Positions 35,712-46,126 of a stretch of 64,000 nucleotides of DNA are shown piece by piece. The notes below the pieces were generated by a model. That model was not told where the DNA came from, ran no database searches, and saw only the letters and a program-made list of their open reading frames with translations. The position numbers were made by a program, and so were the translations under genes. Numbering within the stretch: position 1 is the first letter of the stretch; every line of letters starts with the position of its first letter. This DNA comes from Gymnopus androsaceus JB14 (taxonomy: Eukaryota; Basidiomycota; Agaricomycetes; Agaricales; Omphalotaceae). The stretch spans positions 181,408 through 245,407 of the forward strand of contig ML769452.1 in NCBI GenBank assembly GCA_009733575.1, given 5' to 3'.

Positions 35712-37035
35712 AATCATCATGATCACAAACTTTTTGGCCATCCTGGGATCAAAAAAACAACCCAACTAATTTCACATGCATATTTTTGGCCAGGACTAAA
35801 AAACAGTATTGAATGATATGTCCAGAACTGCCATATCTGCATACGGTCAAAACCAGTTTATAAAAACAATTTGGGCTACTAAAACCCTTACCTCTTGGAG
35901 AAAGACCATGGAGTTCAATTTCAGTAGACCACATTGTGGCTCTACCCAAATCAAATGAATGCAATGCTATAATGGTAGTTGTATGTCGACTAACCAAACA
36001 AGTCATATTCACTCCCTGCAGATCTAAGGATACCGCTGCAATACTAGCAAAACACTTTATAAAAAATGTGTTCAGCAAACATGGCTTACCAACTGACATT
36101 GTGTCTGACAGAGGAACCACATTTACAGAAACCTTTTGGCAGTCACTCTGTAAAGCACTAGATTTGCACACAAATTATCAACAGCTTACCACTAGTCTAC
36201 TGGTGTCTCCATTTTTTGCAAACAAAGGATACAACCCCCGACTTACCGTATCCTTGGAACACATCCCAAATCATGCAGCACAAATGGCAGCCGCAGACTT
36301 ATCAGAACTGCATGAATACCTTAAAGAGCAGATTCAGATTTTAAATGAGTATGCCCAGATACAAACCAACAGACATCAGCAAGAAACCCCTGACTGGCAA
36401 AAAGGCCAAAAAGTCTGGCTAAGCACTGAAAATATTTGCACAAAACAGAAAATGCAAAAATTGGACTGGAAACGTCTCGGACCATTTGAGATCTTAGATA
36501 AAGTATCTACACATGCCTACAGACTCAAGTTACCCACCAACTTGAAAGGAATTCACAATGTATTCCATGTAAATCTACTCAAGTTAGATGATAATGATGA
36601 CCTCCAGAAACCACCACTCCCACCAGTAGAAATTGATGGGGATGACGTATATGAGGTTGAAGAGGTCTTAGACTCATGATATTTTCATAGAACCTTAAAA
36701 TTCCTAATACAATGGAAAGGATATGGTCCAGAGGATGACTCTTGCGAACCATTATCTTTCCTTGAAGGTGCAGAAGAAGCTATTCGCGAATACCAGGATC
36801 AACACCCAAGTAAACCACGAGCAACAGATGAAGAACTAGCAAACTTAGGAAAAGAATTAGTCATTGCAGTAAAAAGGGGACAAAAGAGAAAGACCATAAC
36901 AGCAATAAAAAACACTGCGAGAACCAACTCAAATACTAACAACCCTACCAAGATAAAGGAAACTTCACCTAATACTGAAATTGAGAAACGGTACCCCACA
37001 CGACTTAGAAAAATGGTCACTCGATTGATCAATTG
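35712..37035 (+). pseudogene. Gypsy integrase with deleted active-site Glu, plus chromodomain
   Basis: An HHCC zinc-binding region (HKLFGHPGIKKTTQLISHAY, CHICIRSK) is followed by the core with two acidic residues (SVDHIVALP; VSDRGTTFTETFW). The text then jumps from LHTNYQQ to LLVSPFFANKGYNPRL, skipping about 50 residues that normally hold the third catalytic residue. The GPF/Y-like segment (WKRLGPFEILDK) leads to a chromodomain (VYEVEEVLDS, stop, LKFLIQWKGYGPEDDSCEPL). In intact relatives the chromodomain directs insertion to modified chromatin; here a TGA splits it at 36676-36678. Confidence 0.9.
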
Positions 37036-37281
37036 ACACAGTGAGCATCATTCTATTTAAAAAAACATGCTAAATATTATACAAAGAGTGTATATAAGAA
37101 ACCGTGTAAAAGAAAGGAATATTGAAGTAAATATGAGTGGGGAGGTGGTAATAGATAAACAAATATACAAAGGTAATGTTAGTTGGGATGAGCAGTAGCA
37201 TAAGATTCCAGAGTGTGAACTACAAACTGACTCTCCATATGCTTTGTCTTGACTTGACAAACCGAGAGAATCTCGGCCCGT

Positions 37282-38664
37282 TCACTTTCTCTTAACTCCT
37301 ACCAGACCCAATGACCGGCCAGGGGACCCAGAAGCAGAAGACGAACTGGAAATTTTGGCACAATCCAAACCTGGGGAGTTCGCACGAACAGAAGAAGGGG
37401 AGGAGACACCACTAGGGGCTCCTTCGGAAAGACTGAGAAAAGAGGGACGTTCAACTCGAGTAGCTTGAGGAGCAGAGATAACTCAAAGGGCAGCAGCCGG
37501 AACAGGAGGAGCTGAAGAGGGAGCAGAGACAGTAATCAGTGGTGCAGGAGGAGAAACGCGAAGATCAACATGTTGGATGGGCTGCGTCGAAAGCCACAGA
37601 AGGAGCACCTGCAGTAAAAGCTGATGCTGCTACTAAAGGAGTACAGGCAGCAGCTGGAAGAGCATGAGGATGAGAAATAGGAATGGGAGGAACAGATTGT
37701 GGAACAGAAGGAGGAGGCACAGGAGACCTATAGGGAATAAAGAATAGATATTAAAAGATAAGAATTTTTCAAAATCAAAATAACCACATATGAAGGCCCA
37801 TCTGACAACAACTGAAGGATGGAAGGAATATGTCGACCAGTAAAACGACATTGAAATATTGCTGAATTCATATGAAAACCCCCAAACGATAGAACAACAT
37901 TCTGGGTGGCACTGATTCATTGAAATTGAAGAAGAGAGTGTGAGATTGGGTGCTTGAGGTTTTGAGCAAGAGCAAGAACAGCATTGGAATTCTGGATATC
38001 AGGATGAGTGGCAGCGCTCTTTGTAATCAACTTAGCGTCTCGTTGAAGAGCTACGAGTTTCTGAACAATGGGAGTGCAAGCCTGAACTGGGCTGGATTGC
38101 ATCAACTGATGACAAGCATCAGCCAAATGTGCAGCTGTCCTGAGCCACAAGACAACTGGTGGCTTGAGCAAGGAGAAGGTTTGCGTTGGTATTAGCCACC
38201 TAAGAGCACACATCTTGAAGTGCAGCACTCAAACCATTGATTGCTGAAATTTACAAAGTTAGTACAGGAACATAAGGAGAAAGGGAATCTACACACTGTT
38301 GTGCTGGGATTGGAGGGTCCTATGGACTAGATGAGGAGAATAAATAAAAGATAAAGAAAAATCATGTACGTTTCCAAAGCACAATGTGCCTCTCAAGACT
38401 GGGCAGCATTACAACAGAGCTCATCAAGCTCTTGGGTGGACTCCTTGTACAAGGCAGCAATGCCTCGGAAACCATCACTAATCAACAAAGATGTTAGAAC
38501 AAAAGATAAGGAACAAAATAGAATAGAAAGATGCACTGGAGCTCTTGAGTTGAAAGCGATTCTCTGTCGCAAACAACGTCGTCCCCACTTGAAGTTGGGA
38601 GGCCAGCTGGAGAGTCAGGGTATATGAGAGAGGGAGAATGCGATTGGCGAAGTGGGGAAGCCAT
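37282..38664 (-). pseudogene. Antisense multi-exon reading frame between pol and 3' LTR
   Basis: On the strand opposite to pol, protein-like pieces line up in order from ATG 38664: MASPLRQSHSPSLIYPDSPA; DGFRGIAALYKESTQELDEL; DPPIPAQQCVDSLSPYVPVL; NGLSAALQDVC; ANTNANLLLAQATSCLVAQD; ADACHQLMQSSPVQACTPIV; VVLSFGGFHMNSAIFQCRFT; and a Pro/Ala/Ser-rich end (PSVPQSVPPIPISHPHALPA; RVERPSFLSLSEGAPSG). Several gaps between pieces start GT and end AG, as introns would. There are stops and frameshifts (near 37470, 37575, 38080, 38200). No family recognised. Additional antisense ORFs at this position are known in some plant gypsy elements; a link is only an analogy. Confidence 0.6.
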
Positions 38665-39093
38665 TGGAACATGAAAGGATTCTTGAAGCAAGATGGGGAT
38701 TTGAGGAAACAAAACAACAATATTTATACCATCGAAACGCAAATGAGCCAAGGGCAAAGGACAATGATGAATGTTTGAAAAACATTCATTGCTCTTGCCA
38801 CCAACGACTAATGTTGACGAGAAAGAAATGAGGGACGCGACTGGATCAATGGATGCACAAAAGAGAGGAATAAGCGCCATGAACAGCAAGGGTACTGAAT
38901 ACCACGAACTCGCGTCACCATTTTTCAAAGAAATGCCAAAAAGCCAATGGCAGGAAGTTGAATTACATTCCATGCAGCAAAGTTACTGGCAAATCGTGAG
39001 AGATCTAAATGAAAAAATGCGACAGGCACCACTCATAAAATAATGAAAGAAAGAACATTTGAAGGAGGGATTTGTACCTCAAAGGGAGGGTAA

Positions 39094-39850
39094 TGTTATG
39101 ACCCACCTCACTAACATTTTTTACTACTTACATTATAATAGTGCTAACCTACCTACATTACAATTCCTAGCAAGGTTCGCCAGTAGAATACATGCCCGGA
39201 ACATGCCCGAGGCACTCAATACAATACTTACAGCAATGCCGTAACCCCGGGCAATGCCCGAACCATCCACTATTATAATTGGCTGAACTTATCTACATTT
39301 ACATAACATCTTATTATCTTATCTAGTTAGAAACACTATAAAAGCTGGGCTAAAATTCCTGTAAAGCCCCAGCTTGAGTATTTTGCCTAATCTACTTTTC
39401 TTTGAGACTACAGTCACAAAGATATCGAGCTCATCGTTTGTTGCATCGAAATCTGCTTATTTTCACAATTCTAAACTACGCTTGATTGTTAATCATAATG
39501 ATCAAACCTGCTAATTTCCGAGGAACCCTTGACAACCAGAAATCAGTCCTTTGACCTATCTGATCAATCCGTTAACTGATCCTGAATGCCCGCCATTGCG
39601 CCAACACCAACCCCGACCCTTTTAGCGCCACTTACACATATTTTCCCACGATAAGCGCCCAAAGTATCGAATACCTATAATACTTACAACACTTGCTAAA
39701 CACATTATATTAACATACTTTCTGTAGTTAATGTCTGCATAAGTGACTTCCACTGTACATAGGTTTATTTACAAAGCCTATTAACTAAATACTTAACTAC
39801 TTATTTACTTATTAACACTTTAAAGTAGTCTTTTAGATCAGTTCCTAACA
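39094..39850 (+). repeat. 3' LTR of the gypsy element
   Basis: Preceded by a polypurine tract, AAAGGGAGGGTAA. Same ends, TATA box and AGCTTGAGTATT (39371-39382)-bearing block as the 5' LTR. Confidence 0.93.
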
Positions 39851-41239
39851 AAAAATGTCCAGACATCAGTAGCATGACATCCTCCTCACGTTCCAGCTCT
39901 AGGGCATGTATGTGCAAGTGGGGCATGATGGAATGCAGAGCAGCCGATTGCTGCAGGACAATTAGAGGGTGTGTGCCTTGGAGATCCAGGGGTGCATATT
40001 GGAGAGCTTTGTTGGGAGGAGCTTTGCTGGACAGCTTGTGGGGTTTGTGGGTTTTGACAAGGCGTATGAGGTACAGGTGTAGTGTGTGAGTGAGGACCAT
40101 CTGGCGAGAGCCCAGAGAAGTCAAATGTTTCACCTGGGCTTCCAGTATCAAAGTGAACTGTGATACCATGTCGTGTCCTTGGAGGTGTTCTGGGGACAGC
40201 TTTGGGCATCAATTGTGAGGTAGAATCTTCACCAGTGGCAGCAGGCATGTTCATAGTGTTAATGGTACAACCAGCTGGGAGGAATTAAGCATACAGCTGA
40301 TTAAAGATAACAAAAGCAGACTAACCATTAGTGGGAACATGTAGTGTTTGACTTGGTGCACTACAACCACAACGGTTTTGACTCTGTGCTGTGCCATGAC
40401 CATGACCACGGCCTTGTCCTCATCCCCTTCCGGTGTCAGTATCTGAGTCCATAGGCCTCCTATCAGAAAAGGATACTAATAGATGAATGAATTCATGCTT
40501 ACCATCGACAGCGACAGCTGTATTATTGTCGGTTTTGGGCGCCCTTCTTTGTTGTGTACCTTGGGGTTCAGGTTGTGGCTGTGGCTGAACTTGGAATGTG
40601 GTTTGGAGTGCACCATTTGGAAAAATATCTGCATTTTGATGACAAGGAGGCATTTTCAAAGAAACTGAGGGTGCAGCAGTGGTTCGTGGACTCTTATATT
40701 GCCTTCCAGGAACCAGCACTTTGTCGTACCCATATCTAGAGTATGCAATGGAATGGAGAATTGGTAAGAGATCACACTACAAAAAAGTAGCAATGAATGA
40801 GATGGGCACTGTGAAACATGGAAAAACAACATACCAGAGTAGGTTGGATAGCAACAAAGAAAATGGTGGAGCCAGGGTCCGGTGTCAGGCTGCTATTCAC
40901 AATTCAGTCTATTGCTTAAAAGTTAAAAGTGTAGGAATGGAGATTAAAAAACACATAAGTATGCAAGGACTTGACTGTGTTGCTTAAGGGATGTGATTCG
41001 GGCAACCAGGGAAGCGGCAATAGTTCACTCGGATGGGTACTGAAACACTGGGTCCAGGTCCAGGAAAACTTACTTGAGGAAATGTGGTTGAAGGGGTAAA
41101 ATTGTAATGTATTTCAAGTACATAAGTGCAGAAGTAACTTACAGGCTAGCTGGCGGTACATATTAGGACAAATGAAAGGATCAGGACAGTGTCGTATGCT
41201 CACCTCATGAAGCAGTTGAGCTCCGAATTGTGGTATTAT

Positions 41240-42480
41240 TCTAATTGGACATCTAAGACATGTCCCTCAAGCTCGGGGTTGATATTGCCTCCAGAAATCT
41301 CCTCAAGGGGAGCAGTTTGTTCAGAGGTAAGGGTGAGTATGGAACTCAATTTGGTTGATAGGGATAGAGCCAAGCTGGAGGTACTAGATTAGATTCATAT
41401 GGGTTGTAGATATGTGGAGATATGCACAAGACACCTCTTGCCAGCGTAGATGATGGGGACCTGGATTTCAGCGGATGGAGGTTGGCACCGGCCTCGCTCT
41501 GAATAAAAGATATTAGAAAGAAGAATTAAATCCAAGGACAGTGCACATACTGAAGAGCTCAGTGAGACAGGCACCACAAGAGAGGAGGAAACAAGTGGAG
41601 GCATCAAGATCAGTACCTAACTGGGTGAAAGCAGCGACTTCATGGTATTGAGCAAGGTAAAGCTCAAGGGAATCAGCAGACTTCTTCATGATTTTGCTAT
41701 AGGGGGGAATGTCAGACAGAAAATGCCAAAATGAGAAACAAGATGTACATCTGCGCAGCTGAACCAACATGAGAGACAGAGATTGACAAGCTGAGCAACA
41801 GTGGATCGCTTCTGTCCAACAACAATGTACATACTGTAGAGCTTCATGGTCTTGTCTTTACCATTGTTCCACCTCTTCTAGTTAAGAATGGTGTCAATAG
41901 CAACAGCAGTTTTTCTGGTTTGACAACCATGACCAATAGGAACCAAGGCGTTGATGAGCTTGAGATCAGTCATCATGGGCTGGTTGACTGAACAACAAGG
42001 CAGAATACCAGGTGCTTTGAGGGAAGCACAGTGACACTCGGCTGCATTGATAGGGCCTTTCCATCAATGGGGTCACCAAGAGCATCAACGACACAACCAA
42101 GAAGACCAGGTCCAATGGGTACATTGACAATTTGACCAGTTTGCTTGACTGTGCTGCCCTCCTTGATGAGACAATCATTACCAAAGATGGAAACACCAGC
42201 CTCATCGGCTTCCACATGCCACGGACACCAGAAGAGAATTTTGCTATCTCTTTGGTTAAAGAGGAAAAAATTCAGATTGAGAAAAGCAATTATTTGACTG
42301 AGCTTACCCTGGATGTTTCTGAGACCCCATACACGATCAATACTGTCACAGACGCCTATGAAAAGGCTTTAATGAGAAAAACAACAGAGAAAAGCAAGTA
42401 TGCACTCAAAACTTGGCCAGTCTCCTCAATGAATGTGCCAGCGGACATGCCTGCAATGCGAAACCCAAGAGAAGGTGTAA
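41240..42480 (-). pseudogene. Decayed copy of the nuclear gene for mitochondrial F1 ATP synthase alpha
   Basis: Minus-strand pieces in correct order: [109 protein letters not shown], stop, [54 protein letters not shown]; and EISGGNINPELEGHV. These match the fungal ATP1 protein from near its start to its end, with an internal gap before [10 protein letters not shown]. The P-loop Gly is Arg (QTRKT for QTGKT). Intron-like sequences with GT-AG borders remain (for example 42410-42360), so the copy was made from DNA. It lies inside the hAT, 190 bp from its right end. Confidence 0.85.
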
Positions 42481-43276
42481 TAAGAGCAAGAACTTGAGGA
42501 GGGAAGAGCAGAGGAAGCGGTTGTGAAGAGCAATGTTGACATTGACAAATATAGCCACACACCATGGCATGAAGTCACATGGTGCCAAGCCATGCCAAAT
42601 TAATTCTGACATCGGACACTGGCATATGGCACAGCTTTGGATAGCTCAGCTTCAGGCATGTCATCATCTGATGTCATGCCTTTGCAACACTACCACCCTC
42701 ATTCCACCATGCACCTGACTCCATTTTTTGGCTTCCGGATTATTCCGACCAGGTCCCGGCCATACAAATCATTAAGTGCCATGGAAGCACTAAATTTATG
42801 TGACTAATGTTTGGAATCTGGAATCCAGATGCCATTGCCAAACAGGCTCTTACAAGAATGTATGAGCTGAAACTTCCAAAGATATATCTTCCGAGGGCCC
42901 ATTATATATGAAAATTGCAATAAACACTTTCCCTCCAATGTATACATAGATTCATAAGTATCCTCAATATTTCTAGAACTTGAGAACTCTCTGAGTCTGC
43001 TTTACTGAACATTGCTTTGCATTTATTTATTGATTTTCTTTTGTATTTCCAAAAATGTAGAGTGTACATACATACATAAATAATAAATATATTGCTTGGA
43101 TTCAATTCTCTGTATGCAAACAGGTTAAGAGGTTAAGTAGTGAATGGAACACATGCAATGAATAGAATGACGGACTATTGTGTCAGGATCTGGATCATAG
43201 TCAACCCTGGAATTGAATGGATTGTGCCTGCTTACAGTGGTCTACAGTAGTCTACAGCACATTGTAACTAACCAAG

Positions 43277-43515
43277 TACTGTATTTCTATGTAGGGAGGC
43301 GACGGTCACGTGGCCGTCACGGTCTGAACCTAGGCGACGGACCCCATTTTGACTGTGACACAGGCAACCGCCAAAATTTTTTGAGTGTTTTCTCTCCATG
43401 TCACGGTCAGAAGCTAGGCGACGAGGTCAAAATTAACCGTGACATCACGGTAATTAAGCGACACAACAAGGCCTCCGTGACCGTGACCGTCGCCTCCCTA
43501 CATAGAAATACAGTA
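43277..43515. mobile_element. Foldback MITE, 239 bp
   Basis: TACTGTATTTCTATGTAGGG (continuing AGGCGACGGTCACG) at the left is exactly inverted at the right end (CGTGACCGTCGCCT, then CCCTACATAGAAATACAGTA). The interior is also rich in GTCACGG/CCGTGAC. Confidence 0.85.
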
Positions 43516-43521
43516 TTTGAT

Positions 43522-43746
43522 TGACCGGCTTGTTTCGGCTTGTTTCGGCTTGTTCAACCCAAACAAGCAGATCAATTGACAAGCCGCAATTTATCTTACT
43601 TTTCTTCGCAACCTGGTTACCACGTACATTCTATACCGTAAAAGACTATATATGTACATAAAAAACTGTATAAACACGATACACTTTGTAGTACGTACAG
43701 TTACGTACTTGTGGGCAACCTGGCAAGCCGGTCAAGCCGGTCAATT
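43522..43746. mobile_element. Second foldback element beside the first
   Basis: Left ATTGACCGGCTTG and right CAAGCCGGTCAAT are inverse. TTTCGGCTTG is repeated on the left, AAGCCGGTCA on the right. Flanking AACCAAGTA (43269) and TACTTGGTT (43747) are themselves inverse, enclosing both foldbacks. Confidence 0.65.
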
Positions 43747-43855
43747 AATACTTGGTTATTTACGATGCAATCTATGTAGAAGGGACCTTGCTACGCAACT
43801 ACAGGAACTACCCGACCTTTGTAGACTACTGTGGTCGCGAAAGGATTTCCAGATG

Positions 43856-44265
43856 TGGTTGCTAGGGCTTATCACCGTGTCCGTGTCCCCGCGATACGTA
43901 AGACCGTACGGTGCCCGTCCCGTGTCGCCAATTTCAAGTGACCATCAACGGGACGGTCGATAGTTTCTCACTGTACTGGTCGCCGTGAGGGCTGTTGAAA
44001 CCCCTTTGACACGGTACGGTCACGGCACCACCGTGAATAACACGGATCGTTAAAAACACGGCCGTGACCGTTTACCATACGGCGGTAAGCACTACTGGTT
44101 GCTGTACAGAGCGGCAGAGCAGCATGGTCTAGTAGAGTTGGTTGTAAGATCCAAGTTGGGAGCAGTCAGTTGGCAGTGCAAAAAATACAGTACTTATATT
44201 AACTATTTCAATCATTGAGTCTCAGTGATTATTAAATGAAGGATTTAAACAGTAAACATAATGAT
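43856..44265. other. Intergenic with CACGG/CCGTG-rich repeats
   Basis: GTCACGG-, ACGGTC- and CCGTGA-type motifs recur at 43870-44100, similar to the foldback at 43277-43515, suggesting another degenerate copy. No gene seen. Confidence 0.4.
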
Positions 44266-44900
44266 TTACTTCTTCTTCGCATCCTTTGCATCTCCCAGTT
44301 TCCCATGCTCATCAATAATGGACTCCATAATAGCTTTGACCTCCTTGTTATCTTGCAATGCGGGCTTTTCTACGGTTTCATAGGTACTCCCCGGTGGCAC
44401 GGTTTTACCAAGTGAAACATAGACCGTCCCTGCCGCATTCTGTGACCACACCCTACAAACCTGTCGAAAGTCCTCCTTATCCCACTTTTCACGTTTATAA
44501 TCAACCTTGGCCATCCGAGTGAGGTCACCAATGGTTTTGCCTTTATGTTCCGTGGCAAGCTTCCGTGCTCCGGTCTGAGAATGCACTTTACCACTTCTGC
44601 CGCTGAACATTATAGCTGGAAACTCTGCGACACGGGCTTTGTTCGTGTTGAGCCACTTTATGAACGTAGTGACACCCCTATGGGATCAATCAGATCAAAT
44701 TAGTAGATTAAATTTGGGGCATTAAGGATGGAGACCTACGGTTTTGCGCGAGACTCCAAATTTCGTGCAGCCGTCGCTCCGGGCTCGTATTCGCAGTCGA
44801 ACTCAATATCTGCCTCTTCGCGAGAAATGGGCGTGCCATTGACCGCAGTCAAAATAAGGGCAAGGAGAAGTGCAAGAGGTAAGAATGTAAAAGATTTCAT
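44266..44900 (-). CDS. Small secreted protein, about 190 residues
   Basis: Exon 1 44900-44740 starts MKSFTFLPLALLLALILTAV, a clear signal peptide with likely cleavage near NGT. A GTAGGT...TAG intron (44739-44678) joins in phase to exon 2, 44677-44266. The mature part reads FIKWLNTNKARVAEFPAIMF, then KWDKEDFRQVCRVWSQNAAG, TVYVSLGKTVPPGSTYETVE and KPALQDN. A secreted mushroom family with a similar W..S..A.G.V.V..G....S...E.P.L..N layout comes to mind; its function is not something I can state. Intact frame, no transposon features. Confidence 0.75.
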
Positions 44901-45177
44901 GACAGTTAATCGCCAGCAATTAACAATATTGAATCAGTGTGGGGGACGTATCAAACGTGAGGATTCCATCTCAACTTTCAGTTCTTATAAGTATAGCTGG
45001 AAACACAGCCTCAACACCGTTATGGATGAGAGTACTATGGGCTGCTAGCACCTCTCGACTTGTGTTTCCGAAATGTTTGAAATGTTTGAAACGATACAGT
45101 ACCTCGAATGAAACATGTCTTCTACACTGTTCGTTGAACCAATGCTTGGGTATGTTCCATTACCTGATTTAGGATAA

Positions 45178-45774
45178 TGATAATGATGATCATCTTCATT
45201 TTGAATTCATCTTTATGCCACCATCTTTTTCGTATACTACTTCATCCGAATTATTCTCATCCTGTGTTCATCAGAGTATCGACTTGGAATTCATCTCTTT
45301 CATCTCTGATGCGTAAATTTTAGAAAGGCTGTCCTTCCTCCACTGAACATCCAAGTCCACCTACCAGATATAAGAAAAGCTTACAGCTTTCGATTGATCT
45401 ATCTTTCCAGTGCTCGGCAACACTTACACTGGTATATGTTCTCCGGTAGCAATGTGTGGGGCTCAGGCTATAGCTATGTCTCATGTTCCTCGCCCTCTTC
45501 ATCTACCGATTCTTGATTTCTCATCTTTCCCCATTGTTACCATACTTGTTGCACCTGTCGTACCTTGTTTAATACCTATAATACAGTATAGTCATCGGGC
45601 CTTTGTTTCATGTCTCCAGCTTTGAGAAGACGGCAACAGTGAGAGTGATATTTTGAGCTCGCTTCTATCTTTAACTACCGTTAACACGGCGAGCAATTGG
45701 AGAAAATATTGTGTGTCATGGTATGATACACATTGCCTCATGGAAATGATCAAATGTCACTATCCATCTTTTTC
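45178..45774. other. Intergenic, nothing recognised
   Basis: Short unrelated ORFs only. Confidence 0.4.
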
Positions 45775-46126
45775 CTACTGCTTTACGTCTGAAGGCTTCC
45801 AATGATCAGTCGTGTCCAAGGTTCCAAGCTTTCCTTTCAGCTCAAGTAACTCTTTCACCTTCTCCACTGTCCCTAGACTTTCCTTCGCCCCAGGGAATTG
45901 CATGATTTCTTCAGCCGTGAAGCCTACTGGCGGATTGTAGCTGTAATATTCCTGTTTTTGGTTTGAGAAGAATACAATGTGGATGTCGGGAGGGGGATCG
46001 CGCTCGACTTTCCAGTCGTTGAAGTTCTGAAATTTGAATGGATGACGGTTTAGTAGCAGTTCAGAATTGATACACGAAGGTAAAACTGACTTTAATGACT
46101 GGGGTCGATGAGTTCTGGGTCGACAT
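45775..46126 (-). CDS. Small hypothetical protein, 95 residues
   Basis: Exon 1 46126-46091 (MSTQNSSTPVIK), intron 46090-46027 (GTCAGT...CAG), exon 2 46026-45775 (NFNDWKVERDPPPDIHIVFF, then YYSYNPPVGFTAEEIMQFPG and KVKELLELKGKLGTL). Splicing gives a clean 95-residue hydrophilic protein with no signal peptide. A longer read-through start near 46230 exists but looks non-coding. No family recognised. Confidence 0.6.

Larger units (their letters stand above)
28228..39850 (+). mobile_element. Ty3/gypsy chromovirus, 11.6 kb, with both LTRs
   Basis: LTRs of 758 and 757 bp (28228-28985, 39094-39850), TGTTATGACCC to AGTTCCTAACA. The 5-bp duplication AAAAA lies at 28223-28227 and 39851-39855. Order gag, protease, RT, RNase H, integrase, chromodomain places it in the chromovirus clade. 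By hand I count about 20 LTR differences, mostly transitions. All coding parts carry stops, frameshifts or deletions. It is inserted in the BED finger of the hAT transposase. Confidence 0.95.
24040..41075 (-). pseudogene. hAT transposase gene, split by a gypsy element and a MITE
   Basis: Reading the minus strand, segments run 41075-39856, then 28222-27459, then 25135-24040. The first has a Pro/Gln-rich N-terminal region (FPGPGPSVSVPIRVNYCRFP; VQPQPQPEPQGTQQRRAPKT). Across the gypsy site the frame closes to DVWTFFNEENKHC, a BED-type zinc-finger start. The second segment has DNA-transposase core motifs (AQNNDTFMAALARALCLRG; CFAHVVNLACKAMLAELE). Across the MITE site it closes to WSSTHAMIEQALFLE. 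The last has FIEWAPTYLPSDEDWALL, AIPAFKAMLGKWEALWHTHG and RLAMDILPIQGTSVPSGHIF, the hAT C-terminal dimerisation region. There are stops and frameshifts in several exons (for example after 28010 and near 24600). Confidence 0.85.
23764..42692 (-). mobile_element. hAT transposon (about 5 kb before later insertions) carrying transposase and an ATP1 copy
   Basis: Left end TAGTGTTGCGAAGGCATGAC; right end is its inverse with one change (GTCATGCCTTTGCAACACTA). The flanks CTGCCCTC (23756-23763) and CCACCCTC (42693-42700) agree at 6 of 8 positions, differing by transitions, as expected of an old 8-bp duplication. It encodes a hAT transposase (minus) and contains a decayed ATP synthase alpha copy next to the right end. 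Subtracting the gypsy element (11,623 bp), the nested MITE (2,315 bp) and their duplications leaves about 4.98 kb. Confidence 0.82.
23603..42923. mobile_element. Outer inverted-repeat pair enclosing the nested hAT stack
   Basis: About 95 bp at 23603-23697 (TTATTGCAATTTTCATATAT, AATGGGCCCTCGG, GTCTGTTTGGCAACGGCATC) recurs inverted at 42828-42923 with few mismatches. Excluding the hAT between them leaves a few hundred bp, so this looks like a MITE into which the hAT landed. Sequence outside both arms matches one contiguous block at 47608-48172, supporting insertion into a pre-existing sequence. Confidence 0.6.
42926..43855. repeat. Right piece of the segmental duplication, with foldback insertions
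   Basis: Matches 47740-48172 in order: CATAAGTATCCTCAA; CCCTGGAATTGAATG; GTCTACAGTAGTCTACAGCA; GGGACCTTGCTACG; GTAGACTACTGT; TTTCCAGATG. The block 43265-43757 has no counterpart there and consists of foldback elements. Confidence 0.7.

Noticed and set aside
38364..39043. Plus-strand ORFs between pol and 3' LTR as an envelope-like gene
   Set aside because: No membrane segments or continuity; the minus strand gives the more coherent protein-like text.
42132..42497. 121-residue plus-strand ORF
   Set aside because: It is the complement of the ATP1-like minus-strand sequence, which matches a known protein.
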